Positions 35,219-46,526 of a stretch of DNA of 64,000 nucleotides are shown in pieces. Positions within the stretch are counted from its first letter, which is position 1, and every line of letters starts with the position of its first letter. The translations under genes were made by a program, and so were the position numbers. Source of the DNA: Enoplolaimus lenunculus (lineage: Eukaryota > Nematoda > Enoplea > Enoplida > Thoracostomopsidae); the NCBI GenBank assembly GCA_030248215.1, contig JASANG010000082.1, forward strand, positions 1 through 64,000, in the 5' to 3' direction. A model generated the notes under the pieces. It saw only the letters and a program-made list of their open reading frames with translations. It made no database searches and was not told where the DNA came from.

Positions 35219-35836
35219 AATACGTTTAAGGTTTATGGCAGGATACAACCGAACGTCTGCCTCCGGCTCCAGTGGAATCTTTGCCGGAGGTTCCGGCCAT
35301 TTCGGTAGTAAAGTTTTGCATAATTTAGCAAAATTTATCTGTTCAGTGCGTTTCGGTTTACTTTCGTCACAATTTTCAGAAAGGAATTTCCGAAATTTCC
35401 CAGAAAATCAACGTAAAACCTAACAACTTAACAACATATTGCAGATATTGGCTAAAATTAACTAATTAACCATCATTTTTAGCCCATCATTTCGCCTCAC
35501 CTCCGGCTCCGGCAAGTTTCGTTGACCTTCGGCTATGGCTCCGGTATTTTTCGCCTCCTGTTGCACCCTGGTTTATGGTAAACTGAAGCAGTACATTATA
35601 TCTTGCTTTGCTTTGCCAATTGAAGAATTTTTTGTACGGCAAAATAGATAAAAAAGCTAACTTTGTATTAGGATTTGTGGCTGATACAACGAATTCCAAG
35701 GTTATCTAACCAATTTGCTATACAAACCTCGCTCTGTATCACAAATTGATGCCAAACAGTTCAGTTTCAATATCCAAAACTATATTTACACAAATAAATT
35801 CGGAACAAACATAAAACAAGGTTACATCTTTTTATG

Positions 35837-36015
35837 GGCCCATGCTACTTTAACGGGCGTCAAGGTTTCTGGTGAGTCTATAAAAGAGTAGGTTTAGATT
35901 CTACATTATATATTTTTGCATGCGCATAGGCTTAGGAACACATTTTTGCAACGCTTGGGCTTAGGATTAGGAATACGCTTAATCTACTGTTATGCCTCTT
36001 AAAGTAACATTAACC
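35837..36015 (+). mobile_element. hAT-like TTAGGC MITE
   Basis: Flanks TTTTTATG and TTTTTACG form an 8-bp duplication. The left end is GGCCCATGCTACTTTAACGG and the right end CTCTTAAAGTAACATTAACC. Confidence 0.8.
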
Positions 36016-36124
36016 TTTTTACGTATGAGCGCCACCAAAAACATAAACGTCGCCTCATCCTGCGTCTAAGACAGGGTTGGTTTTTTCTAAAAAATCGAAT
36101 CTACCGGAAAAACGATTTTTTAGT

Positions 36125-37500
36125 TTAATTCGTTTTTCTTAAAAAACATAAAAAACGGTTTTTTCGTTTTTCCAAAAACATAAAAAACGGGTTTTTCGTT
36201 TTTCCAAAAACATAAAAAACGGTTTTTTCGTTTTTCCAAAAACATAAAAAACGGTTTTTTCGTTTTTCGAAAAACATAAAAAACGGGTTTTTCGTTTTTC
36301 CAAAAACATAAAAAACGGTTTTTTCGTTTTTCCAAAAACAAAAAAACGGTTTTTTCGTTTTTCCAAAAACATAAAAAACGGTTTTTTCGTTTTTCCAAAA
36401 ACATAAAAAACGGTTTTTTCGTTTTTCCAAAAACAAAAAAAAACGGTTTTTTCGTTTTTCCAAAAACATAAAAAACGGTTTTTTCGTTTTTCGAAAAACA
36501 TAAAAACCGGTTTTTTCGTTTTTCCAAAAACATAAAAAACGGTTTTTTCGTTTTTCCAAAAACAAAAAAAACGGTTTTTTCGTTTTTCCAAAAACATAAA
36601 AAACGGTTTTTTCGTTTTTCCAAAAACAAAAAAAACGGTTTTTTCGTTTTTCCAAACATAAAAAACGGTTTTTTTCGTTTTTAGAAAAAAAAAAACCGTT
36701 TTTTTTTCCAAAAACATAAAAAACGGTTTTTTCGTTTTTCCAAAAACAAAAAACGTTTTCTTTTTCCAAAACATCTTTTTCGTTTTTCAAAAAACATAAA
36801 AAACGGTTTTTTCGTTTTTCCAAAAACATAAAAAACGGTTTTTTCGTTTTTCCAAAAACATAAAAAACGGTTTTTTCGTTTTTCCAAAAACAAAAAAACG
36901 GTTTTTTCGTTTTTCCAAAAACATAAAAAACGGTTTTTTCGTTTTTCCAAAAACATAAAAAACGGTTTTTTCGTTTTTCCAAAAACATAAAAAACGGTTT
37001 TTTCGTTTTTCGAAAAACATAAAAACCGGTTTTTTCGTTTTTCCAAAAACATAAAAAACGGTTTTTTCGTTTTTCCAAAAACATAAAAACCGGTTTTTTC
37101 GTTCTTCCAAAAACATAAAAAACGGTTTTTTCGTTTTTCCAAAAACATAAAAAACGGTTTAAAAAACGGTTTTTTCGTTTTTCCAAAAACATAAAAACCG
37201 GTTTTTTCGTTTTTCCAAAAACAAAAAAACGGTTTTTTCGTTTTTCCAAAAACATAAAAAACGGTTTTTTTGTTTTTCCAAAAACAAAAAAAACGGTTTT
37301 TTCGTTTTTCCAAAAACATAAAAACCGGTTTTTTCGTTTTTCCAAAAACAAAAAAACGGTTTTTTCGTTTTTCCAAAAACATAAAAAACGGTTTTTTCGT
37401 TTTTCCAAAAACAAAAAAACGGTTTTTCCGTTTAAACAAAAACGATTTTTTCGTTTTTCCAAAACAACACAAAAAAACGGTTTTTTTGTTTTTCCGGTAA
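36125..37500. repeat. about 31-bp satellite, 1.4 kb
   Basis: The unit is CGGTTTTTTCGTTTTTCC plus AAAAACATAAAAAA, with small length changes. No stop codon occurs in any minus-strand frame of the unit and its length is not a multiple of three, so very long overlapping open frames appear (up to 486 codons). These are artefacts. Each unit is self-complementary (GAAAAACGAAAAAACCG), so the array is hairpin-forming. Confidence 0.95.
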
Positions 37501-37916
37501 AAAACGAAAAACAAGCGAAAAAATTGAAAATAACATGTACTGGCGCTTTAGCAAACGCACAGACGTAATGAAAAATTCTTTTCAAAAATGATACTACGAG
37601 AATAACATGACTATTTTATTAAGCATATATCAACATTTTAAAACACATGATAAAGCATATGGTAGACACTACAAAAACTGTCAAATGTCTAAAAAAACTG
37701 CATCTACTAGCTTGCTGACCACAGCCTAGCGGGTTTGAGATCGGCGAAAATATTCTAACAGGTTTTTTAGTTTCGTTGTTCATCAGTCTGGTTTGACTCT
37801 AACGCCACAGCTGGAATTGTTGGATCAAACAGACACAACAAAAACAAACGATATAACATATACAGCAGTAATTTTAAGAGCAAAAGGATTTATCACCAAA
37901 ACCGCCGATAACAGAA

Positions 37917-38058
37917 TTAACCCTTTCTCACATGAATATTTTCTATTTCCCCTGAGACCTACTTGTATGCTAGGATTCGAACTCCAGTGACTGGAGTGGG
38001 AGGCGTATACCATCACGACTCAGATATAGGAGCTTGACGCTCGAGCCCGAGGGGGCTC
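37917..38058 (+). mobile_element. partial TTAA-flanked MITE with tRNA-like core
   Basis: TTAACCCTTTCTCACATGAA begins it, and it runs into the tRNA-like core then stops after CCCGAGGGGGCTCT. A full copy in the same orientation starts 14 bp later, so half a copy sits directly before a whole one. Confidence 0.75.
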
Positions 38059-38072
38059 TGAAAATTTTTCGC

Positions 38073-38342
38073 TTAACTCTTTTTCACATGAATATTTTCT
38101 ATTTCCCCTGAGACCTACTTTTATGCTAGGATTCGAACTCCAGTGACTGGAGTGGGAGGCGTATACCATCACCACTCAGCTATAGGAGCTTGATGCTCGA
38201 GCCCGAGGGGCTCTCACGTCTTGTGGTGATTTAGTACTATGTATACGTGTTGCAATTGTTAAACACGGTGCGATATATATTATTTAACGTATATACACTG
38301 CGCTGAGTTGCCTACAGGCAACTCAATGTGAGAAGGGGTTAA
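38073..38342 (+). mobile_element. TTAA-flanked (piggyBac-type) MITE with tRNA-like core
   Basis: TTAA lies at both ends; ends are CTCTTTTTCACATGAA and CTCAATGTGAGAAGGGG. The tRNA-like A and B boxes read on the minus strand (TAGCTGAGTGGTGATGG and GAGTTCGAATCC). Confidence 0.85.
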
Positions 38343-38865
38343 GCCTCAGTTGTGGCAACAGAAATTACGTCTGCTTCAAATTCAGCTTCATTACTGCTAC
38401 AGCGAACACAAGTAGCAGAAACGTCTGGTATATCCAATCAAAAACAGGTGCTACAAAATCTAGTAAATTAGCGTAAAACTTACATTTAAGCAAAACTCAT
38501 TCTGCATATTATGGTGTGAGAAAAATCAATTTCTTGCAGTTTTCCGCAACGTTTTGTCGTTGTTATGCAAGATGATTTACTTAAATTAATATTTTAAAAA
38601 AGATTTTTCTGTTTCTTTGTCATTTTTCCACCCTTTCAGAAAAACTGGAACACACCGTAAAAAAGGATTATTACTGTTGCGTTCTTCTGGTGTGCCATCC
38701 TGGTCTAAAGCTTTTAGACCTGAGCCTAAGCCTAAGCCTAACCCTGCTGGTGTTTACGAAAAAAGCCCCTTTTTGAGCCATGCCATACGTCTTCGAATAT
38801 GGGTTCATATGCCAGTATATTAAACTTTGCTTGCATCCACGGTCTTCTAAGTTGAGTTCCTTTGG

Positions 38866-40262
38866 CTATAACATAGTCGTTCGTTCGCTATTAATTTGTA
38901 ATGTAGAAGACGACCCCCCATGCGCGTGATTAGTCGCCGCAGGCCTATACTTCGTCAACCGGCCTGCCAAGTGTCGGCCTTTGCCAATATGCCGTTGGTC
39001 CATATCAGATCCGCCGGAAATCGAACCTGCCGGATAATCTGGGGGTGGTATACGAATATCGCCGTCTCCGTGAGACCTTGAGTTTCGATACGGACCCTCG
39101 TGAGCGTGATCGCTTATTGAATCGTCCAAAATGTCATCTTCGCCCAACGCGGCACCGTTTCGAATATGTGATGGCAGTGGACGTCTGCAAATAAAACCTA
39201 CTAAGCCAGTCAGGACCTTTTAGCTTTGACGAATCAAACGTTTTTCCACGCGAAACGAGTGTCAAAAGAGCTATTTTTGCAGTTTGAAAACCTATTACTA
39301 ACTGATGATTGTGAACTCACGTGTTATACAATGTGGAAGAGTTTGAATGCATCGGAATAGGTCGGATACTGTACACTCCATCGGTTACAGTGAATCCAAC
39401 GTCAACTCCGTTTGCATCTTTCGACGGCAAATCTTCGGGCATCGCCATTTCGAGCATTTGAGTTTCATACTCCGCTACATCTAAAACGATCATAGAAACG
39501 GTCACACGTGCAAGCTATTGCAGCGGCAAGTTGCGCAAGTGCAAGTTATTGCAATTGCAACTTGCGCAAGCGCAAGTTATTGCAATTGCAATTGAACAAG
39601 TGCAAGTTATTGCAGTTGCAACTTGTGCAAGTGCATGTAGTTATTGCAATTGCAATTGAACAAGTACAAGTTATTGCAATTGCAACTTGCGCAAGCGCAA
39701 GTTATTGTAATTGCAATTGAACAAGTACAAGTTATTGCAATTGCAACTTGCGCAAGCGCAAGTTATTGTAATTGCAATTGAACAAGTGCAAGTTATTGCA
39801 GTTGCAACTTGTGCAAGCGCATGCTGTATGTGCAACTTGTATGTAAAGTTTGTACTTACGTGCAACTTGTACGAGCAATTTTTAGTTGCAAAAAGTTTGC
39901 ATAGAACTTGTAGCTGCAGTTTATTCATGATGCAATCATTGGTGAACATTTTGTTCGAACAGTTTAAAATTCACTTTTACAAGAGTATGCAACTGACTAC
40001 ATTCAGTATAAACCGTATTTTGGTCTCAAAAAAATCACCGACCTTTGTGACCAGATGAAAAGTGAACGTACCTGTAGGACTTGGTGTTATGTATAACGAA
40101 TTGTATTTATTTTGTTGAGCAGTCGGAAATATTGTATATAAGCTCGGTTTACTGTGATGGCCACCAGGGGCGCCGTTACTCGCTTCGTTTCCGGTCGCAT
40201 GCATAAGACCATTGGCTCCAACATTTTTAGTGAAAAATTGCTGACGTGTCGCTTGTTTAGTT
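38866..40262 (-). CDS. cadherin cytoplasmic exons with PDZ-ligand C-terminus
   Basis: Exons 40262-40072, 39480-39321 and 39184-38866 encode a tail of about 223 residues without beta-catenin-binding sequence. It has Gly/His/Asn-rich and acidic stretches (GEDDILDDSISDHAHEG) and ends SERTTML. T-M-L fits a class I PDZ ligand (S/T-x-hydrophobic), comparable to the STSL end known from protocadherin-15. Confidence 0.85.
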
Positions 40263-41533
40263 CTGAAAATTCTAAAAAATAATTTTGTACTAATAATATT
40301 GGCTGTTATAAATTCAGGATGAACGAGTACATGGAAAATTTCACAAATCAAACAACTATTATTTAAATCTTAAATCCGTTGAAAAATTCACTCGAACACG
40401 CGAAAATAAACAAACGGTCTACGTCAAACTTGAAGTTACGTCATACTTCAAGTTACGTCATACTTCAAGTTACGTCATACTTCAAGTTACGTCATACTTC
40501 AAGTCACGTCATACTTCAACTTACGTCATACTTCAAGTTACGTCATATTTCAAGTTACGTCATCCTTCAAGTTACGTCATACTTCAAGTCACGTCATACT
40601 TCAACTTACGTCATACTTCAAGTTACATCATACTTCAAGTTACGTCATTCTTCAAGTTACGTCATACTTCAAGTTACATCATACTTCAAGTTACGTCATT
40701 CTTCAAGTTGATGAACTTGGTAAAAAAATTAATAAACCAAAAACTGTACACCTCCTATAGTAAACCAGACATCATACCACTACACCACCGTGCTGCAATA
40801 CCAAGTGCATGCTGTATATCCATTATCCATATAGCCTATGTATTAAAACTAGCCCAAAATGTGTAATCGATCGCACTTACCGTGACACCTTTACCCAGCA
40901 GCAACACAAAATTGCAATTGCAATTATTGAACCAACTGCAATCACAGACGCAAGAACAATTAATGCAATTTGAGCAGCTGAAATCAATAAAAATAATTTA
41001 GTTTAATAGAGTTAGTCGTAATTATACTCATGAAACAGGGTCAAATAAGTTAAAATGTTATTATAGTTACAAAACCGACAGGGAGGTTCATAGACACATT
41101 ACTTAAATAGAAGTTGCGGCCCATGTATAGAACAGCGCCGGATCGTTTTCTGAAGGGGCTATGATAGAGTCAGGTTAAGCTTTAGACTAATTTTTTTGCT
41201 TAGGCTTAGCCTTAGGCTTAGGAATAGGCTCATTCATACGCTGAGGCTAAGGCTTAGGCTTAGGCTTAGGAATATGATTAGGCTTAGGCTTAGGAATATG
41301 CTTACTCTACTGTTCCGGCCCTGTTTTATACATGGGCCGAAATTGCAATCACATCGAAACTCAGTCATGTCGCGGACAATTTTAAATCAAGTTAGGGTTG
41401 TGCTATATCATGTATGATGCCGCATGACGTCAAATACGGTACCAACCGTCATCAAGAAAGCATTGTATAGACCTTAGGTTTTTGTTCACTAACCTAAAAG
41501 ATCGTTTTCGACCATAATTTACAATAATTATGC

Positions 41534-41599
<66 letters not shown>

Positions 41600-44500
41600 G
41601 CCAGGCCACAATTCTTAAATGCCTGTATGGTACGTAATACCAGCTGGTGAAAAGTCTTGTAACTTTTTAATGCAGTACTTGGCGGCGAGGTTCGAAAATT
41701 TGCACATTTTTTACATTTGATTGGTCCTACTTCTGCGCTAAGTTTGAGATTGGCAATTGCCGGCGGCCGTCTGTTTGAAAACCTATCGTTAACTGGTGAT
41801 GGGTGCTATACGCATTTGAGAATATGGAGTCTCGTGTAAATAAATTATTATTCTTATATGGATATATATCAAGGTGCGACCGGATATCCGGTCCGGATTA
41901 GTCTCCGACAAAATCCGATATCCGTATTCGGTATAAACCGTCCGGATACAGGATATTTTGACGGTCGTGGCACCATAATACCACAAAACTGTAGTTAAGG
42001 TTTCATAAATACATACCTCTTGCACGATTCAATCACTTTCAACAGTGCTCATATTTACCTGCTATATCCTTTTAACATCCGGTTCCGGTAACAAATTTAG
42101 TATCCGACTCCGCAAAAAACTTAATATCCGGCTCCGGTTCGAGTATGCGGTAAATTAATATCCGGTCGCACCATTGAACACATAACGACATACATAGATA
42201 TGGACATGTATATAATCTTTAGTAATTTTCAACCCTGTTTAGCCATAACACTAAACCCTCTTTTGAATCTGAAACGTGTCATCGGCGTTTGTCTGCACGC
42301 GAGACGGTTCTAAATTTAGCCAAAAACCTCTAAAAATCCTTGTAAACAAAATATGAACAGCAAAAATTTTAGCAAATTTTCAACACAGATAAAACGGTAA
42401 ATTCGCTGCTGTTTCAGTTTTAAGCTTTAAGTTCGTTTACATTTTGCAAAAACGCAATTGTGCAAACATTCCGGATATTATTGCAAAATGTAGTTTTTGA
42501 CAGTTACGTTAGATTTTTATGAGTTAAACAAACAAATAAAAAACAATCAGATACAAACAAAAATCTTAGCAAAGAAAAACAAACATATAAACATATATGT
42601 ATAGTTGGTAAAACGGTTGAAGGGTGTCGCTCAGACCGGAAAATAAACGATTTTTGTCGTTCAGACCGGAAAACAAACGATTTTTGTCGTTCAGACCGGA
42701 AACCAAACGATTTTTGTCGTTCAGACCGGAAACCAAACGAATTTTGTCGTTTAGACCGGAAACCAAACGATGTTTGGGCGACAAAAATCGCATTTTGAGT
42801 TCAAATGTCAAAATTAGCGAAATTTTGCAAATTAATGTTTCGTTAAAGTTTGAACTTTGATCACTGGAGTCCGACATCCGACTTCCATATCTAAATATGA
42901 CCATAACTGTAGATTATTTTTCTACAGATGCAGCATAAAATTTTCCGGCGCGTGTAAAGACCAGGGACGGAACGTTTTTCTACGGGACTGGAAAAGAGTA
43001 AGTGTAAGCTTCAGACTATTTTTTGATTGGCTTAGGCTTAGGCTTAAGAATATGCTCATTCTTTCGCTTAGGCTTAAGCTTAGGCTTAGGAATATGCTCA
43101 TTCTTACGCTTTGGCTTCGGCTTAAGCTTAGACTTAGACTTAACAATATGAACATTCGTACGCTTAGGCTTAGAAATATGCTCATTCAGCTTATGCTTAG
43201 GCTTAGGCTTCATTTAGGAATATGCTCATTCTTAGGCTTACGCTTACGAATATGCTCATTCTAACGCTTAGGCTTAGGTTTAGGCATAGGCTAAACTTAG
43301 GAATATGCTTATAATACTGTTCCGCCACTGTTATTTACATTAGCCAGTTTTCCTAACCTCATTTGCATAAAATAGGTTTTCACCAAACCCAATATTGCTG
43401 GGGGGCTGTTATGGTTCAGGCTAAATTATGATGGTATAGTAAAAAACTTACAGTTCCATTTAGTTGTATTCAGCAACCCGTCACCGTCGCTCAGATTAAC
43501 ACCAGCTTTCGCAACTACAGCGCTTGAAATTGAAATTTTGGCAACTTTAAAGTATCGTTTGAGCTCATCTTGTAGGGTCGACAGCACCTCTGGATCGCCA
43601 GAAACAAGAGCACTGAAATTACAACAATGAAAATGGTCATAGTTTGCACCCCCCAGGGATCAGATTGGCGAGGAACGACTCCGAAGACGCCGATTAAAAT
43701 GTTGGGGCTTATAAAATGGCATTAGCATATCGTTAGCTAAATTCGACAGTGTCGTCATCAAACAAATATTTCGTGTTGTTGTTGACTCCCCTCTGGTCTC
43801 CTCTGCCAGCACGGCCCCTCAGAGGAATTTCGTTTTTTATAACAAATGGATATTCCGTAAGTAAGGTTTCTTAGAATTTCATGCAAACAGCGAAAAACAG
43901 TAACTTGCTAATAAGAGGGTGTCCCCATTTTGTGTCCTAATCAATAGGAGTCCGTATCTCTAATAAGAGTCCGTACGCAGGTAGAGTCCCTTAACAAAAA
44001 TTAGAGTCAATAAATGTCAATTATCCCTAATTATAGCGCATAAATGACCCAAGGACCAAATAAAGTTGTGTTCGAAACTTTAAAGAGTACTTCAGTTTGG
44101 AAAGTAACAGTTCAAAGTATAACTTTGCATTATCGCTCAAGCTTTTAATACAGTGGTGCTCACACGTTACCCTACGTGCACTGCGCACATCCATCGTCCC
44201 CCTATACCGTTTTAAAAAGACTAGCTATACTGTTATTGCGTAACTGTGTGCGGAAATTTTATCTCTAAATATAAAATGTCCGCATAGCGCTTATTGCATT
44301 GACGGACATTTTGTATACTGTTTGCGCGTTATGTTAAAATTAATTATAGAGTTGTGTGAATTGTCGGACTTTGTCGTTACAGTCTAAAAGTTTGCCGCCG
44401 GAAAGCGGTTAATAAGATAATTAATTTACTGCGTAATTTTGTTGCTTTTTGCATGCTCACCAAAATTTCCCGCCAAAATTTGAATTTCGCGCCAAAATGT

Positions 44501-46436
44501 GAATCTCCCCGCCAAAATTTGAATTTCCCGCCAAAATTTAAATTTTCCCGTCAAAACTTGAATTTCCTGCCAAAATTTGAATTTTCCCGCAAAAATTTGA
44601 ACTTTCCCCCCAAAATTTGAATTTTTCGCTAAAATTTGAATTTTCCCGCCAAAATTTGAATTTTCCAGCCGAAATTTGAATTTCCGGCCAAAATTTGAAT
44701 TTTCCCGCCTAAATTTGAATTTCCCCGTTGAGGTGCCCCTAATGTGTCTATCATATAAAAATGTTGTCCCCTACACTGTTTTTCAAACATTTCAATGTCC
44801 TAGACACTGGCACTGCAAAACAGTTTTGTCCGGATAGAGTTTCCGTGAAACTCTATGATGTCCACGAATGGCGGTGATACTATTGGAAAATGAAGGGTTT
44901 CGATAAAACATAAGCCGGACAAGCTATTATATATATTTCTTTTGGGAGGGGACATTTTGTGAGCCGAGTGGACGTATGGTAACGCGTGAGTGACACAAGA
45001 CAAACGATTAATGCAACAGATAGTGCTATACCGGATATATCAGTAACGATAGGTGGCCGACGGCGGGTTGAAAATAAATAACAGTCCGTAACCGAATAAC
45101 AAGAAGTGTACTCTCTGGAGAGGCCAAATAAATATCAGTCCTCCCCCCGTCTCTTCGGGTCACCACAGTATTGCAATCTCTTTTGCGTTATTTTTAGCCC
45201 AACATACCTTATATCATTGTGATCGCATATTTGTAATGAATGTGGATTAATAAAATATAACGTAACCAGCGTTCTGAAATTAAATCATACCGTTTCACAA
45301 TTAATTCAATTGTGTTCTACGGTCACTATGGTCTCTCCTGGTGGTCCATTGACCCGGAGAGCCAATTGAAGGCTGCCCACCTTCAGGTCTGCTAGACGTG
45401 TATTCTTGTTTAAATTTACAAGTTAACCTGATAGTTGAAAAGAGTGAAATATGGTAATAGTATTCTGAATACACAGTACCAGAAGCAAAAATGCGAATAA
45501 TCCTAAGGGTGACACTATAGTTTTGAATCATTGTAAATGCCGTCCGGCGTCGTTCGTCATCCGTACGACGCCGTCCGTCGCCTTGCGTCACCGTGCGGCA
45601 TTGTACGCGAATTGCTGACGTACGATACCGTATGGTGATGGACGGTGACGCACGGCGACAGACGGATTACGAACGGCGCCGGACGGGTGGCGGACCGCGC
45701 CGTACGACGAGTATAGCTCAACCCTAGCCTGATTTGAAACTGATTAAACTGAATTTAAAACTTAAACCTTGCCAGATTCAGCAGAAGCTACCGGATTCAT
45801 CTTCAAAATGGTCCTTCAAGATAAGTCCATCCCTCAGGTGTTCCATGTGTTGACAAAGGTGAATCCAATACGGGGTATACATATACTGGCCCATGGAAAG
45901 CTCACCTTGTTAGGGATGGTAAAAATGTTTAGCAGGGGCATACTGGGTTTTCAGTGACTTACAAGCAAGGTTGAAAATTTTCTAGATGGCCCAAAATCGT
46001 CCAGTGGGGCTGAATCCTCACTGGTCTTCTCTGTTTATGGACACATCCCCATATATATGTCGCAGTCCAAGTCGGAATTCAGCTCAATTCCGAATTGGGT
46101 TAGTCCAAAGCGGAATTACGACATGGACTAGCTCAAGGCGGAATTATGTCTGATAACGCTGCGTCATTTTACGTGTACTTGTAACAGAGAACGAATTTTG
46201 CCGTAAGCTAGCCCAAGTCGTAATTCCGCAGTGAGCCAGACCAATTCGAAATCAGGTTGTAATTACGACTTGAACTACGACATATATATGCTGTTCAAGA
46301 TTATTTCGTATTTTCGATAAAATTTAAATATATTTTTTCATACCTGAGCGTTAATCCTTTAGTAGCATCGTTCATTTTTTCAGCTCCAATCACTTGACAC
46401 GGTCCAGAAAGGCTTTGCAAACTTCTGAAAAATAAA

Positions 46437-46526
<90 letters not shown>

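Noticed and set aside
36125-37585. 486-codon and overlapping long open frames on the minus strand
   Set aside because: They are produced by the satellite unit lacking stop codons in all three frames; composition is absurd and no splice or family signal exists.
42624-42904. Short protein genes on both strands (repeat of FRPETKR / SGLNDKN)
   Set aside because: They are both translations of a 30-bp tandem repeat.
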